A program made the position numbers and the translations under genes. DNA of 64,000 bases from Candidatus Zixiibacteriota bacterium (GTDB lineage: Bacteria; Zixibacteria; MSB-5A5; GN15; FEB-12), in NCBI GenBank assembly GCA_022571845.1, contig JACZXB010000010.1, positions 82,586-146,585 on the forward strand. The letters are read 5' to 3'. Below are positions 8,685-17,291 of the stretch, piece by piece. Below the pieces are notes generated by a model. The model was not told where the DNA came from. It was given only the letters and a program-made list of their open reading frames with translations, and made no database searches. Each line of letters starts with the position of its first letter. Within the stretch, counting starts at the first letter, position 1.

Positions 8685-9044
8685 ATGACCGAAAATATAA
8701 AAGAATCTGCCCAGCAGATGTCTATTACAATAACTCCTGAAGCCATGGTGGAAGTCAAACGGCTGATTTCTCAAGAAAAAGATGAAAATCTATATTTGAG
8801 AATCGGTGTTGCTGCCGGAGGCTGCTCGGGAATGTCATATACTATGGCATTTGATACGGAAAAAACGCCCAATGACAGCGAATACGAATTTGAAGGCATC
8901 AAAGTGCTGGTTGCAGAAAAAGCGCTGGTGCAATTGAATGGTACAATTCTGGACTATAGAGGCGGCCTGATGGGCGCCGGTTTTTCGTTTTCTAATCCCA
9001 ATGCCCGCCGTTCCTGCGGCTGCGGCTCCTCATTTAGCTGCTAA
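8685..9044 (+). CDS. Iron-sulfur cluster assembly protein, IscA/ErpA (HesB) family
   Basis: A 119-residue A-type Fe-S carrier that passes clusters to apoproteins. The three ligand cysteines are C47 (GGCSGMSY) and C111/C113 (CGCG) near the C-terminus. The ATG at 8685 has a GGGAG ribosome site; the internal ATG at residue 12 would also leave a full domain. It is followed after 3 bases by a DUF2480 gene and then an ISC ferredoxin, so it forms a short plus-strand Fe-S operon ending in a terminator. Confidence 0.92.
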   Translation: MTENIKESAQQMSITITPEAMVEVKRLISQEKDENLYLRIGVAAGGCSGMSYTMAFDTEKTPNDSEYEFEGIKVLVAEKALVQLNGTILDYRGGLMGAGFSFSNPNARRSCGCGSSFSC

Positions 9045-9047
9045 AAA

Positions 9048-9305
9048 ATGCCTTTTTCTGTTCTAGATCCCGAAGATTTGCTCGAAAACGGTGTTTTTAA
9101 AGAAGCGGCTTTCCTTGAAAAAGCAGAAAAATTTGACTGGCTGCAGTTTGAAAACAAGCAGGTTTTGGTCCGTGGCTGCAACTCTGCTCTGATTCCCCCC
9201 TGGGCATTTATGCTTATAACCGGAAAATTGGCACATTTGGCCAAAAATGTCCGTTTCGGAAATGAGCATGATAATCTGGTTGTGTTCAGGAAGAAAAAGG
9301 ATTAG
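9048..9305 (+). CDS. Short DUF2480-family protein
   Basis: An 85-residue protein whose core (DWLQFENKQVLVRGC, then LIPPWAFMLITGKLA and VRFGN) resembles DUF2480, a family of unknown function common in Bacteroidetes, where the matching segment reads like DWxxYxGKxVAxxC...IIPTWAYML. It is about half the usual length of roughly 165 residues, so it is a minimal form or a truncated copy. It starts 3 bases after the IscA-like stop codon and is surely co-transcribed with it. Function unknown; the position suggests a link to Fe-S protein maturation. Confidence 0.6.
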   Translation: MPFSVLDPEDLLENGVFKEAAFLEKAEKFDWLQFENKQVLVRGCNSALIPPWAFMLITGKLAHLAKNVRFGNEHDNLVVFRKKKD

Positions 9306-9343
9306 AATTGTCTTCTCAAAATTTGTAGAACCGAAGGATATGG

Positions 9344-9670
9344 ATGAGTTTGATGCCTAAGATAAAGTTTTTGCCTTCTGATGTTGAAGTTGAGGTCGAA
9401 GAAGGAACGCCCATTTTGGACGCCGCTTTAGATAATGATATTCATATAGACCATAATTGCGGCGGCAACTGCGCCTGCTCCACCTGCCACATAATTGTGA
9501 TAGAGGGATTTGATACTCTTAATGAAATGAGTGAAGACGAGCAGGATATGCTGGATGAGGCCGAGGGCCTGACCGAGACCTCGCGTTTGGCCTGCCAGTG
9601 CGAAACCAGAGCTAATCTGGTCGTAAAAATTCCCCCCAAGGAGTCAGACTGGGAAAATGACCCTTTTTAG
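9344..9670 (+). CDS. [2Fe-2S] ferredoxin, ISC/adrenodoxin type
   Basis: A 108-residue vertebrate/ISC-type ferredoxin. The ligand pattern C39-x5-C45-x2-C48 with C84 (LACQC) and the surrounding NCACSTCHIIV matches ISC Fdx rather than the plant type. It probably donates electrons for cluster assembly. The ATG at 9344 follows AAGGA; an alternative ATG is at 9353. The C-terminus ends in an acidic tail (ESDWENDPF). It is the last gene before a strong terminator. Confidence 0.93.
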   Translation: MSLMPKIKFLPSDVEVEVEEGTPILDAALDNDIHIDHNCGGNCACSTCHIIVIEGFDTLNEMSEDEQDMLDEAEGLTETSRLACQCETRANLVVKIPPKESDWENDPF

Positions 9671-9696
9671 GCATTATATTAGCTAAATAGTTCAAA

Positions 9697-9722
9697 GCCG
9701 CCTTTTTTGAGGCGGTTTTTTT
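9697..9722 (+). terminator. Rho-independent terminator after the ferredoxin
   Basis: A G+C stem CCGCC/GGCGG (with a flanking G-T pair) around a TTTTTTGA loop is followed by eight T. It lies 26 bases after the ferredoxin stop and separates the Fe-S operon from the pilin cluster. Confidence 0.9.
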
Positions 9723-9820
9723 GTGCCTATAAATTGCTGCCTCTTTTCTCCTTGCAGGTGAAAATCTGCCACGCCAAAAAGTAAATTCGGGCTGCAAAAC
9801 AGCCGATAATATAGAGATAG

Positions 9821-11077
9821 ATGACGAAACGCCTGGAGTGCATACGCTTGCATATTTTATATTCGAAAAAAGGATATTCTTTGATTGAATTGATGGTTGT
9901 CATAATCATCATTTCGATAATTGCAGCCGTGTCTGTAAAAACTTTAATGACCGCCAGCGATACTGTCCGCACTGAGCGTTCCAAAGATGAAATGGACGAA
10001 CTGGCTTTTGCAGTAGCCGGTAACCCTGATTTGGTTTCAGGCGGAACAAGAACAGATTTTGGATACGTCGGCGATGTCGGCTCTATGCCAGGCAGTCTCG
10101 ATGCGCTGGTAATAAACCCGGGCGGATTCGCCACCTGGAACGGGCCATATTTGAAAGACGACTACCTGGCTGCATCAGGCGGCGCTAATTCTGAATTCAA
10201 AGTCGATGATTGGGGTTCCGCATATATCTACTCATCAGGGGTAACGATAACTTCGACCGGCAGCGGACAGGCTATCACCAGAAAAATTGCAAACTCTGTA
10301 AGCGACTTACTTTACAACAGGGTGGCTGTTACCGTAACAGACATAAACCAGAACCCTCCCGGACCAATCTACAAAGACTCAATAAATGTCCTGCTGACTT
10401 ATCCTAACGGTACTGGCGGAACGGTTACCATAGCCAGGGCACCGGCCTCCGATGGTTTTGTTCAGATTGATTCAGTTCCAATTGGGCTTCACCGCTTGAG
10501 AACAGTTTATCTGCCTGACAATGATACCCTGAGGCGAAAAGTTGCAGTTAACCCGGGAGAACTGGCCTTAGTCGATGTTCAGCTCTTTAGTAACCCCTGG
10601 GGTTCTGGAGGCGGTGCTGGTTCCGGCACCGTCATAATCAGACCCGATGGAGTTGGAAATTATACCCAGCATACCAGCAGCGGCTGCAGCAGTAATTGGC
10701 AATGCGTCAACGACGTTACCTCGGACGGCGATGGCTCCTATGTAATAATAGGCTCCGGACCATGGGCACAGGATTCTTATCAGGCAGAAGACCCGAGTGG
10801 CAGCGGTGCCATCGATAGTATTGTTATTTATATTTTAGTACGCTCTACCGGCAGCGGTCAGTTGGCACGAACTACGCTGGTTGTCAATGGCAATCTCTAC
10901 ACCGGCGGCAATAATAACCTTAATAGCTCACCAACCTACACAGTCTTTTCAACAATCTATGCAACAAACCCGGACACTTCGTCTCCATGGACCTGGGCTG
11001 AGCTAAACGATATTCAAATTGGAGTAGGACTAAAAGATCAAGCCAGATGCACTCAGGTCTGGGCAGAAATTTTTTGA
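9821..11077 (+). CDS. GspG-like pilin/pseudopilin with extra C-terminal domain (pilin 1)
   Basis: A 418-residue pilin-like protein. The prepilin cleavage site is G|YSLIE at about residues 17-22, with Glu at +5, followed by one hydrophobic helix. The next region (DFGYVGDVGSMP, NPGGFATWNGPYL, DDWGSAYIYSSG) follows the GspG pattern in which a GPYL and a WG-x-x-Y element shape the globular domain. Residues about 185-255 look like a small regulatory-carboxypeptidase beta-sandwich (YKDSINVLLTYPNG, VPIGLHRLRTVYLPDND). The last 145 residues form a separate beta-rich domain with the paired cysteines GCSSNWQCV and a terminal CTQVWAEIF. It is the first of four tandem paralogues. Confidence 0.8.
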   Translation: MTKRLECIRLHILYSKKGYSLIELMVVIIIISIIAAVSVKTLMTASDTVRTERSKDEMDELAFAVAGNPDLVSGGTRTDFGYVGDVGSMPGSLDALVINPGGFATWNGPYLKDDYLAASGGANSEFKVDDWGSAYIYSSGVTITSTGSGQAITRKIANSVSDLLYNRVAVTVTDINQNPPGPIYKDSINVLLTYPNGTGGTVTIARAPASDGFVQIDSVPIGLHRLRTVYLPDNDTLRRKVAVNPGELALVDVQLFSNPWGSGGGAGSGTVIIRPDGVGNYTQHTSSGCSSNWQCVNDVTSDGDGSYVIIGSGPWAQDSYQAEDPSGSGAIDSIVIYILVRSTGSGQLARTTLVVNGNLYTGGNNNLNSSPTYTVFSTIYATNPDTSSPWTWAELNDIQIGVGLKDQARCTQVWAEIF

Positions 11078-11095
11078 TCCAATTAGGTAATTTTA

Positions 11096-12355
11096 ATGAA
11101 GAAATTCAGTTTCAATAATCAAGCCGGTTTTTCTCTTATAGAGTTAACTATTGCGCTGATAATCATCTCAATACTGATAGGCGTGGCGCTGCAGCAGATG
11201 ACCTCGGTTATGGACGACGGCCGCCAGATCAAAACAGAGCGCGAAATGGAAATACTGGCAAATTCCATTGTAGGCAATCCTGACTTGACCGGTAACAGCG
11301 GCAGAACAGATTTTGGCTATGTCGGAGATGTCGGCAGTTTCCCGCCCAATATCAGCGCACTATACACCAACCCCGGCGGCTATGCCAGCTGGGACGGACC
11401 GTATATACCTGTTGGTTTTGTGCAGGATTCAACGGGTTTAAAAACGGATGAATGGGGAGCGGCTTATAATTATTCCGGCGGAGTTACAATTTCATCTACC
11501 GGCAGCGGTACCACAATCAGTAAACAAATAGCCAGAGCAGCATCGGATTACCTGCTTAATACTGTCTACGGAGATATCAAAGACAACTCCAACTTTCCAC
11601 CCGGCAACACCTATCAGGATTCTGTCGATATAGTGATAACAATTCCCAACGGAGCCGGCGGCTCGCAGACAAAACTTTACCATCCCGACTCGGTTGGTAA
11701 TTTCACTCTCGATTCTCTGCCGGTGGGAAGGCACCCCTTGAGAATTATCTATACCCCGAATGTTGATACAATTTTTAGATACCTGACAGTCTATCCCCGC
11801 CACAAAGACAGCAAATCATTTAGATTCTTTGGCAGCTACTTCTCTGGCGGCGGCGGTGGAGGCGGTGGTGGTGGCTGCGACTCCAGCGGCGTATTAATTT
11901 TGCGTCCGAACGGCAGCGGCTCAATTACAAGTTTGAGCACGGCCGGCTGCGGCAGTAACTGGCAGTGCGTAAGTGAAGTGACCTCAGATGAAAACGCTAC
12001 CCGCCTGGAGAGGGCCTCTAACTCTTATGCAACTGACGTTTACGCAATGGAAGATATTCCCTTCACCGACTGCGATATTTTACGGGTAACTGTTTCTTAC
12101 AGGGCACGCAAAGAAAAAAATACAGGAGCGGCTATGCCGGTTATCTATGTTGCAGGTGTGGAGTACCAGGGCACTGAATCTTCGCTTACAAATTCATATA
12201 GTAACTACAGCTACCAGTGGAATTCCAATCCCAACAGCGGCAGCGCCTGGACCTGGTCGGATATCGTAAATCTCGAAGCCGGTCTGGCCCTTAAAGGTCA
12301 AAACGCAAGTTTCCCTGCTTATGTTACACAAGTATGGCTGGAGATAGAGTATTGA
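11096..12355 (+). CDS. GspG-like pilin/pseudopilin with Gly-rich linker and C-terminal domain (pilin 2)
   Basis: A 419-residue paralogue of the preceding gene with the same order: short basic leader, cleavage site G|FSLIE, hydrophobic helix, GspG-like segment (DFGYVGDVGSFP, WDGPYIP, DEWGAAYNYSGG), beta-sandwich (YQDSVDIVITIPNG, LPVGRHPLRIIY) and C-terminal domain with GCGSNWQCVSEVTSD and TQVWLEIEY. A run of about ten glycines joins the last two domains, which suggests a flexible tether exposing the final domain on a fibre or cell surface. The stop codon overlaps the next start as TGATG. Confidence 0.8.
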   Translation: MKKFSFNNQAGFSLIELTIALIIISILIGVALQQMTSVMDDGRQIKTEREMEILANSIVGNPDLTGNSGRTDFGYVGDVGSFPPNISALYTNPGGYASWDGPYIPVGFVQDSTGLKTDEWGAAYNYSGGVTISSTGSGTTISKQIARAASDYLLNTVYGDIKDNSNFPPGNTYQDSVDIVITIPNGAGGSQTKLYHPDSVGNFTLDSLPVGRHPLRIIYTPNVDTIFRYLTVYPRHKDSKSFRFFGSYFSGGGGGGGGGGCDSSGVLILRPNGSGSITSLSTAGCGSNWQCVSEVTSDENATRLERASNSYATDVYAMEDIPFTDCDILRVTVSYRARKEKNTGAAMPVIYVAGVEYQGTESSLTNSYSNYSYQWNSNPNSGSAWTWSDIVNLEAGLALKGQNASFPAYVTQVWLEIEY

Positions 12356-13113
12356 TGAGAAATAAAATGAATAAAAGAGGCTTTACTCTCATCGAAATTG
12401 TTATCGTGCTGGTTATCTCAGCGATTCTGGCAACTGTAGCTATGCGCTCTGCCTTTTTCATTTCGGAAACTGCCAAAGAAGAAGAAACCAAGCAGGAACT
12501 CGAAATGCTGCAGTTTGCCATTGTCGGCAATCCGCTTTTGTATAACGACAACACCAGATCCGATTTTGGTTATGTCGGCGATGTCGGTTCTATGCCGCCT
12601 AATCTTGATGCTCTCTTTTCCAATCCGGGAGGCTACGCCACCTGGAACGGTCCCTATATCAAGAGACGCTTTGAACAAGACCCTGATGGCTACAAAAAGG
12701 ATGCCTGGGACGCTGTCTACACCTACGGCGGCAACTCCGTTACTTCAAGCGGCTCAGGTACAAACATAGTCAGGGAGTTTGGAACCAGCTTAAACGATTT
12801 TCTATTAAACGGAGTTGATGGAGTTCTGCTTGACCAAGATGGCACTCCCCCGGGAACAGTTTATCGCGACTCTATAACAGTCCGTCTGATAATCCCCAAT
12901 GGCAGCGGCGGCTACTCTTCGCTCTTTACTCAGCCTGATATCGGCGGATTTTTCTCTTTTGAATCTGTTCCGATAGGCAACCACGATATTGAAATCGTCT
13001 ACGGACCAACCAATGACACCTTAAAAAGATTCGTGTCGATTGTCCCCAGATCGAGGCACTACGGCGAATATTTTCTATCTCAAAATGTCTGGTATGACAC
13101 AACCGGAAGTTAA
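12355..13113 (+). CDS. GspG-like pilin/pseudopilin, short form (pilin 3)
   Basis: About 252 residues from the ATG at 12355, which overlaps the upstream stop codon by one base (TGATG, translational coupling); the ATG at 12367 is possible too. The cleavage site is G|FTLIE after the leader MRNKMNKR. It shares the GspG-like core (DFGYVGDVGSMPPNLDALF, TWNGPYI, DAWDAVYTYGG) and the beta-sandwich (YRDSITVRLIIPNG, VPIGNHDIEIVYGPTND) of its neighbours but lacks their C-terminal cysteine-containing domain. Confidence 0.8.
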   Translation: MRNKMNKRGFTLIEIVIVLVISAILATVAMRSAFFISETAKEEETKQELEMLQFAIVGNPLLYNDNTRSDFGYVGDVGSMPPNLDALFSNPGGYATWNGPYIKRRFEQDPDGYKKDAWDAVYTYGGNSVTSSGSGTNIVREFGTSLNDFLLNGVDGVLLDQDGTPPGTVYRDSITVRLIIPNGSGGYSSLFTQPDIGGFFSFESVPIGNHDIEIVYGPTNDTLKRFVSIVPRSRHYGEYFLSQNVWYDTTGS

Positions 13114-13122
13114 AGAAACAAA

Positions 13123-13851
13123 ATGATGCAAAAACTAAATTCAAGCTCCGGTTTTACTCTGATAGAGCTGGTCATAATTATCATCATCATTGGTATAGTC
13201 AGCGCAGTTGCTATGGTCAACATGACCTCATCTTTTGACACCGCCAGACATGAGCATACCAAAGCCGAGCTTGATGCCCTGGCCTTTGCTATAGTCGGCA
13301 ATCCGGCGCTTTACAGTAACGGCGCTCGTTCTGATTTTGGCTATGTCGGTGATATTGGCAGCTTGCCGCCGGACTTAAGCGCCCTGGTCGCAAACCCGGG
13401 CGGTTATGCCACCTGGGATGGTCCGTATATAGAAAGCGGAGCCGGTTACAATCAGGATGGCTGGGGAATTAACTACCTGTACAGTGGCACATCGATTCGC
13501 TCGACCGGCTCCGGCGCCAATATCGATAAAATGGTTGCAGCCAGTTCGCTGTCGCTGCTTTCAAATTCTGTAGCGGGCTACATCGTTGATGCCAGTTTAA
13601 CTATGCCAGGCGCTGTCTATAAAGATTCGCTGGCGCTCAGGCTAACATTCCCTGACGGAACCGGCGCCATGACAACTGCTGTTACAACTGTTGATAGAAA
13701 AGGAAATTTTTCGTTTTCAGGAATCCCGATTGGAAATCATCGGCTGACCGCTATATATCTACCGGATAATGATTCGACCACAATTTCTGTTTCAATTACG
13801 CCGGCTTCTGTTACAAAAATTGACATTGTCTTTCCCCATGACCTCTGGTAA
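13123..13851 (+). CDS. GspG-like pilin/pseudopilin, short form (pilin 4)
   Basis: A 242-residue fourth paralogue: cleavage site G|FTLIE, a very isoleucine-rich membrane helix, the GspG-like core (DFGYVGDIGSLPPDLSALV, TWDGPYI, DGWGINYLYSG) and the beta-sandwich (YKDSLALRLTFPDG, IPIGNHRLTAIYLPDND). It lacks the extra C-terminal domain. It ends 28 bases before the stop of the convergent dehydrogenase gene. No secretion ATPase, platform protein or prepilin peptidase is encoded nearby, so assembly must rely on genes outside this window. Confidence 0.8.
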   Translation: MMQKLNSSSGFTLIELVIIIIIIGIVSAVAMVNMTSSFDTARHEHTKAELDALAFAIVGNPALYSNGARSDFGYVGDIGSLPPDLSALVANPGGYATWDGPYIESGAGYNQDGWGINYLYSGTSIRSTGSGANIDKMVAASSLSLLSNSVAGYIVDASLTMPGAVYKDSLALRLTFPDGTGAMTTAVTTVDRKGNFSFSGIPIGNHRLTAIYLPDNDSTTISVSITPASVTKIDIVFPHDLW

Positions 13852-13879
13852 AACTTTTTAGATTCTCTAAGTGAGATTA

Positions 13880-15019
13880 CTATTCCTCTATCGTAAGATT
13901 GAGCCCGCGTTTTCTTAATTCTTTTATGAACAATTTTGAATCAACTACCAACTCCTGTGGATGGCAGCCGCGTTCAGTGATTTTGCCAGAGGCCGCCATC
14001 CAGGCTACAATCGCCGCAGAAAACGAGGTTGAGCGCATCATGGCTGTCAGGCCGGTCTGTTCGTCCTGTCTGTCTATTAGTTCGTAGACGACTTTGTGAC
14101 TATCACCATTTCTTGTCCCTTCGGCAGTAAGCCGTACTAAGACCAAGTCCGGTTCACCAAAAGAAAGGTTCTTATTTAGCACCGTCTTAAAAAGCTCTCT
14201 GGGAATAACATTTTGGCCGTTAACATCGACTTTCTCTCTTGAGGCCAGCCCGATTTCCAGCATCGTCTTAAAAAACTGGCAATGACCGGGGTAGCGAATC
14301 GTTTTGTAATCTAAGAAATCAATCTTGTTCAAATATGTATCCGGCAGAGTCGAAGTACCGCCCGAAGTATAAAAAGCTTCGAGTTTCCCGACCGACTCAA
14401 ACTCAAGCTGTTCGATTTCGCTCATCGGCTCGACTGTCTTTTTCTGGCCGTTTTCAAGAATAAGACATGGCTCCCAGTATTCGTTGATGAGACCCTCAGC
14501 GGAAAAAACCATCTGATAGTTTAGTGGCGGCCTCGGATTTTGCGGAAGTCCGCCTACTCTTATTTTAACCGAAGAAATTTTGTCAAACTTTGTGACTGCA
14601 TCGGCGCACAAAACCGCCACCAGGCCGGGCGCCAGACCGCAGTCGGGAATAATTATTACGTCGTTTTTTTCAGCTTCATCATTCATAGCCAGCTGCTCGG
14701 CCACCGTATCGTTGTTGCCGCCCAGATCTACTAAGTGACATTTGGCGCTGATGGCGGCTTTAGTTAACCCCGAATTAAATTTGTATGTCACGCACGAGAG
14801 AGCAGCATCGTAATCTTTTAAGACTGAAGTTACTAGAGAGACATCACCGGCATCAAGAGCTTCTGATATCGCAATATTATTGCCATATTTTCCGGCAACT
14901 TCGGAAGCCAGCTTGGCATCTATATCAAAAACACCGACAGCAGTGACACCTTCGGCACGGCACAAATCATAAACGGCCGCGCGTCCCATAAGTCCTGCCC
15001 CAATTATTGCAATGTTCAT
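13880..15019 (-). CDS. Saccharopine dehydrogenase / lysine 6-dehydrogenase-like NAD(P) oxidoreductase
   Basis: A 379-residue enzyme of the saccharopine dehydrogenase-like family. The Rossmann dinucleotide motif GAGLMG is at residues 7-12, followed by DLGGNNDTV and DCGLAPGLV, which are characteristic of lysine 6-dehydrogenase-type members that oxidise the epsilon-amino group of L-lysine. The C-terminal half is the catalytic alpha/beta domain (LETFYTSGGTSTLP-like segment). The exact substrate cannot be decided from sequence. It is convergent with the pilin array and 22 bases downstream of the VWA gene on the same strand. Confidence 0.8.
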   Translation of the reverse strand: MNIAIIGAGLMGRAAVYDLCRAEGVTAVGVFDIDAKLASEVAGKYGNNIAISEALDAGDVSLVTSVLKDYDAALSCVTYKFNSGLTKAAISAKCHLVDLGGNNDTVAEQLAMNDEAEKNDVIIIPDCGLAPGLVAVLCADAVTKFDKISSVKIRVGGLPQNPRPPLNYQMVFSAEGLINEYWEPCLILENGQKKTVEPMSEIEQLEFESVGKLEAFYTSGGTSTLPDTYLNKIDFLDYKTIRYPGHCQFFKTMLEIGLASREKVDVNGQNVIPRELFKTVLNKNLSFGEPDLVLVRLTAEGTRNGDSHKVVYELIDRQDEQTGLTAMMRSTSFSAAIVAWMAASGKITERGCHPQELVVDSKLFIKELRKRGLNLTIEE

Positions 15020-15041
15020 TTTATCCTTTTTATTTTTAAAA

Positions 15042-17213
15042 TCAGATTAACTGAAATATTTTTCTCAAAAGCCATTCCAGAGAGAGGGCACTCAAAAACA
15101 AAAGCAACAGCCAGAGTTTTCCCCACACTGTTATTTCGCCGGTTTCGGAGACTTCGACCGGCCCTAAGTCCAAAGCCGAGATTGCTTCATCAAATTTGTC
15201 GAACCTATAGTACTTGCCGCCTGTCCTGGCCGCCATGGCTGTCATCTCGGATATATTGCCGCTTAAGTCAAACTCTTCGAGCGTGAAAGATTCAACCAGA
15301 ATCTCACCCGTTTCTTCTTGTATGGTACGGCCGTCCTTTTCAAATTTGCCCGTCCAGCTGTAATTGCCGGATGACAGATTAAAAATCTCTGCTCTAAACT
15401 CACCTTCTTTATAAGGAATCAGGTCTGAGAGAACCGTTTCTTGTCCCTGCTGCCCGCTCAGCTCGATATTACCTGAGACACCCGGCAGTGGTCTGAAACC
15501 AAGGTCAAAAGCAAAACCTTCGAACCTGACAGCCTCGCCTCTGCTGAAAACTTTTCTGACCGGACTAATTCGCACCGGCTCCAGATCTTCTTTGACGGTT
15601 AACCAGCTGGCAGTGCCCTCGAGAAATTTTTCAAAAAACTTTTCGCCCGATTCAAAACTGTAGCTGTCAAATTCCCATGACCAGTATGGCAAAGCAGCGC
15701 TGACAAAAACACGTCCCGGCCCGTGACGCTTATAGCCGGTTACCGGCAGCCGCTTTGATGGTTGGGTCGGATCAACTGTTTCTGCCAGAATTATGCCGTC
15801 CGGGTCTAGTTCATCCATGACGACCAGAGATTTGAACGGAGGAATTTCAGACCAGGCCAGTCTTATCGAGGTCTGGTCATCGGCTAGCCGGTTGGCCGGA
15901 TGTAACAAGCTGCCTTCGACAGGCTCGGCGTGAAACTCCCGGTATTGCAGATTTGATTGTGAACTCTGGTAAAACGGCATCAGCTGGTTAAACCAACTGA
16001 CAGGACCGCGCGCTGCAAACTGCTCACCCAATAATAGCCAGAGAGAACCGCCGCGGTCGCTAAGATACGAAACAATAACCTGCTGCGATTGCTGCAACCT
16101 GTGAGGGTCGGGGTCGTATAAAATAATAAGGTCATACCGATTTATTTCTGTCTGCTTAGCGGGGAAGTTCAGTTTTTGGCCGGGCGCTTTTTTGCCCGTT
16201 TGAAGCAGCTTTATTTCGTAGCGGTCTGATCTTTCAAAAAATCTTTTTAAAAATCCAACTTCGTAATCCGGTCTGGATGACACCAGCAGAACAGACATCT
16301 TACTTTTTAATACTTTGACAGCAAACGAACGGGAGTTGTTCTGTTTGTTTCTCTCCCCTTTAAGCTGGGGAATGCTGACTTTAAGAATTTTATGACCGGG
16401 ACTTACCGGAATATATTTTAGGCTGATCTCTGCCAGTCCATTTTCCTGAGTCGCCTTGAAACTTTCCTCTCTTAAGACTTTGCTGGAATCAAGCAGCCGC
16501 ACAATTACTTTCTCTGGTAGCTCCCCCTGCCAGCTCATACTGACCTTTACTGAACTCTGCTGCCCGACAAACAGAACCGGATTAAATTCAATTTTAGTTA
16601 TAGCAATGTCCGACTCGCTGCCACCGGCTGCCATATCAATCGTAAACAAAGGGCTCGACAGATTCTCTGATGCCGCCGCTGGTTCCCTCCCAAAATTCGA
16701 GCTGCCGTCTGTCAAGATAAAGCGGTAATCAACAGCTTCTGTCAGCTCCATTCTTTCTATGTCATAGAGAATATCACCTATGGCCGTCTTATCTCTGGAA
16801 ATATCAGCAGCGTCGGTAGAGATAATATCAGCAAAATAATACTTTTCTAAAGAGGCATTTGTCTGCAGTTTTTCAAATAGAGATAATGACAAAAGTGAAT
16901 CAACTCTGGCCCGACGGGTTTTTCCGTTTTCTACTTTTTCCATACTATCTGAGCGGTCAATCAGAAAAGAAATACGCCGAGGACGCTCATAGCTGCGACT
17001 GAAACTGATAACAGGCTCCAGCAGCGCCAGTATCAGCATAATGATAGCCAGAAGCCGCAGGCTGCCTAAGATAATCTTTAGATAACGGGGCAGCGGCGGA
17101 TTGGTGCGGTAGTATGTAAAAACTGCCAGAGCTGTCAAAACCAGCAGCATCAGCCAGACAGCTGTCGGGCTTCCTGTCAGAAAATTTATTGATAAGTCAT
17201 CATAGCCGAACAT
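15042..17213 (-). CDS. Membrane-anchored von Willebrand factor A protein with GATase1-like domain
   Basis: A 723-residue membrane protein. Two N-terminal transmembrane helices (about 17-34 and 48-67) precede a VWA domain with a complete MIDAS DxSxS motif (D86-S88-S90), followed by immunoglobulin-like segments. Next comes a glutamine amidotransferase-like flavodoxin fold (LLVSSRPDYEVGFLKRFF... YDLIILYDPDP... GGSLWLLLG), and last a C-terminal helix ending LEWLLRKIFQLI. The architecture matches a common FCB/Planctomycetes family found beside MoxR and BatA genes, but none are present here. The role is unknown, probably in envelope protein assembly. Confidence 0.75.
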   Translation of the reverse strand: MFGYDDLSINFLTGSPTAVWLMLLVLTALAVFTYYRTNPPLPRYLKIILGSLRLLAIIMLILALLEPVISFSRSYERPRRISFLIDRSDSMEKVENGKTRRARVDSLLSLSLFEKLQTNASLEKYYFADIISTDAADISRDKTAIGDILYDIERMELTEAVDYRFILTDGSSNFGREPAAASENLSSPLFTIDMAAGGSESDIAITKIEFNPVLFVGQQSSVKVSMSWQGELPEKVIVRLLDSSKVLREESFKATQENGLAEISLKYIPVSPGHKILKVSIPQLKGERNKQNNSRSFAVKVLKSKMSVLLVSSRPDYEVGFLKRFFERSDRYEIKLLQTGKKAPGQKLNFPAKQTEINRYDLIILYDPDPHRLQQSQQVIVSYLSDRGGSLWLLLGEQFAARGPVSWFNQLMPFYQSSQSNLQYREFHAEPVEGSLLHPANRLADDQTSIRLAWSEIPPFKSLVVMDELDPDGIILAETVDPTQPSKRLPVTGYKRHGPGRVFVSAALPYWSWEFDSYSFESGEKFFEKFLEGTASWLTVKEDLEPVRISPVRKVFSRGEAVRFEGFAFDLGFRPLPGVSGNIELSGQQGQETVLSDLIPYKEGEFRAEIFNLSSGNYSWTGKFEKDGRTIQEETGEILVESFTLEEFDLSGNISEMTAMAARTGGKYYRFDKFDEAISALDLGPVEVSETGEITVWGKLWLLLLFLSALSLEWLLRKIFQLI

Positions 17214-17291
17214 TTATGTTATACCTAAATTGACTTAAAGGAGTTTAATATGCACTGTTCCAAAAACTGTTAGCTTTTGACAATTGAAAAA

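Noticed and set aside
9821..13851. A complete type II secretion operon
   Set aside because: Only pilin-type subunits are present; there is no GspD, E, F or prepilin peptidase gene.
17250..17273. Seven-codon ORF with a good AAAGGAG ribosome site on the plus strand
   Set aside because: No gene follows it on the plus strand, so a leader peptide makes no sense; it is probably chance.
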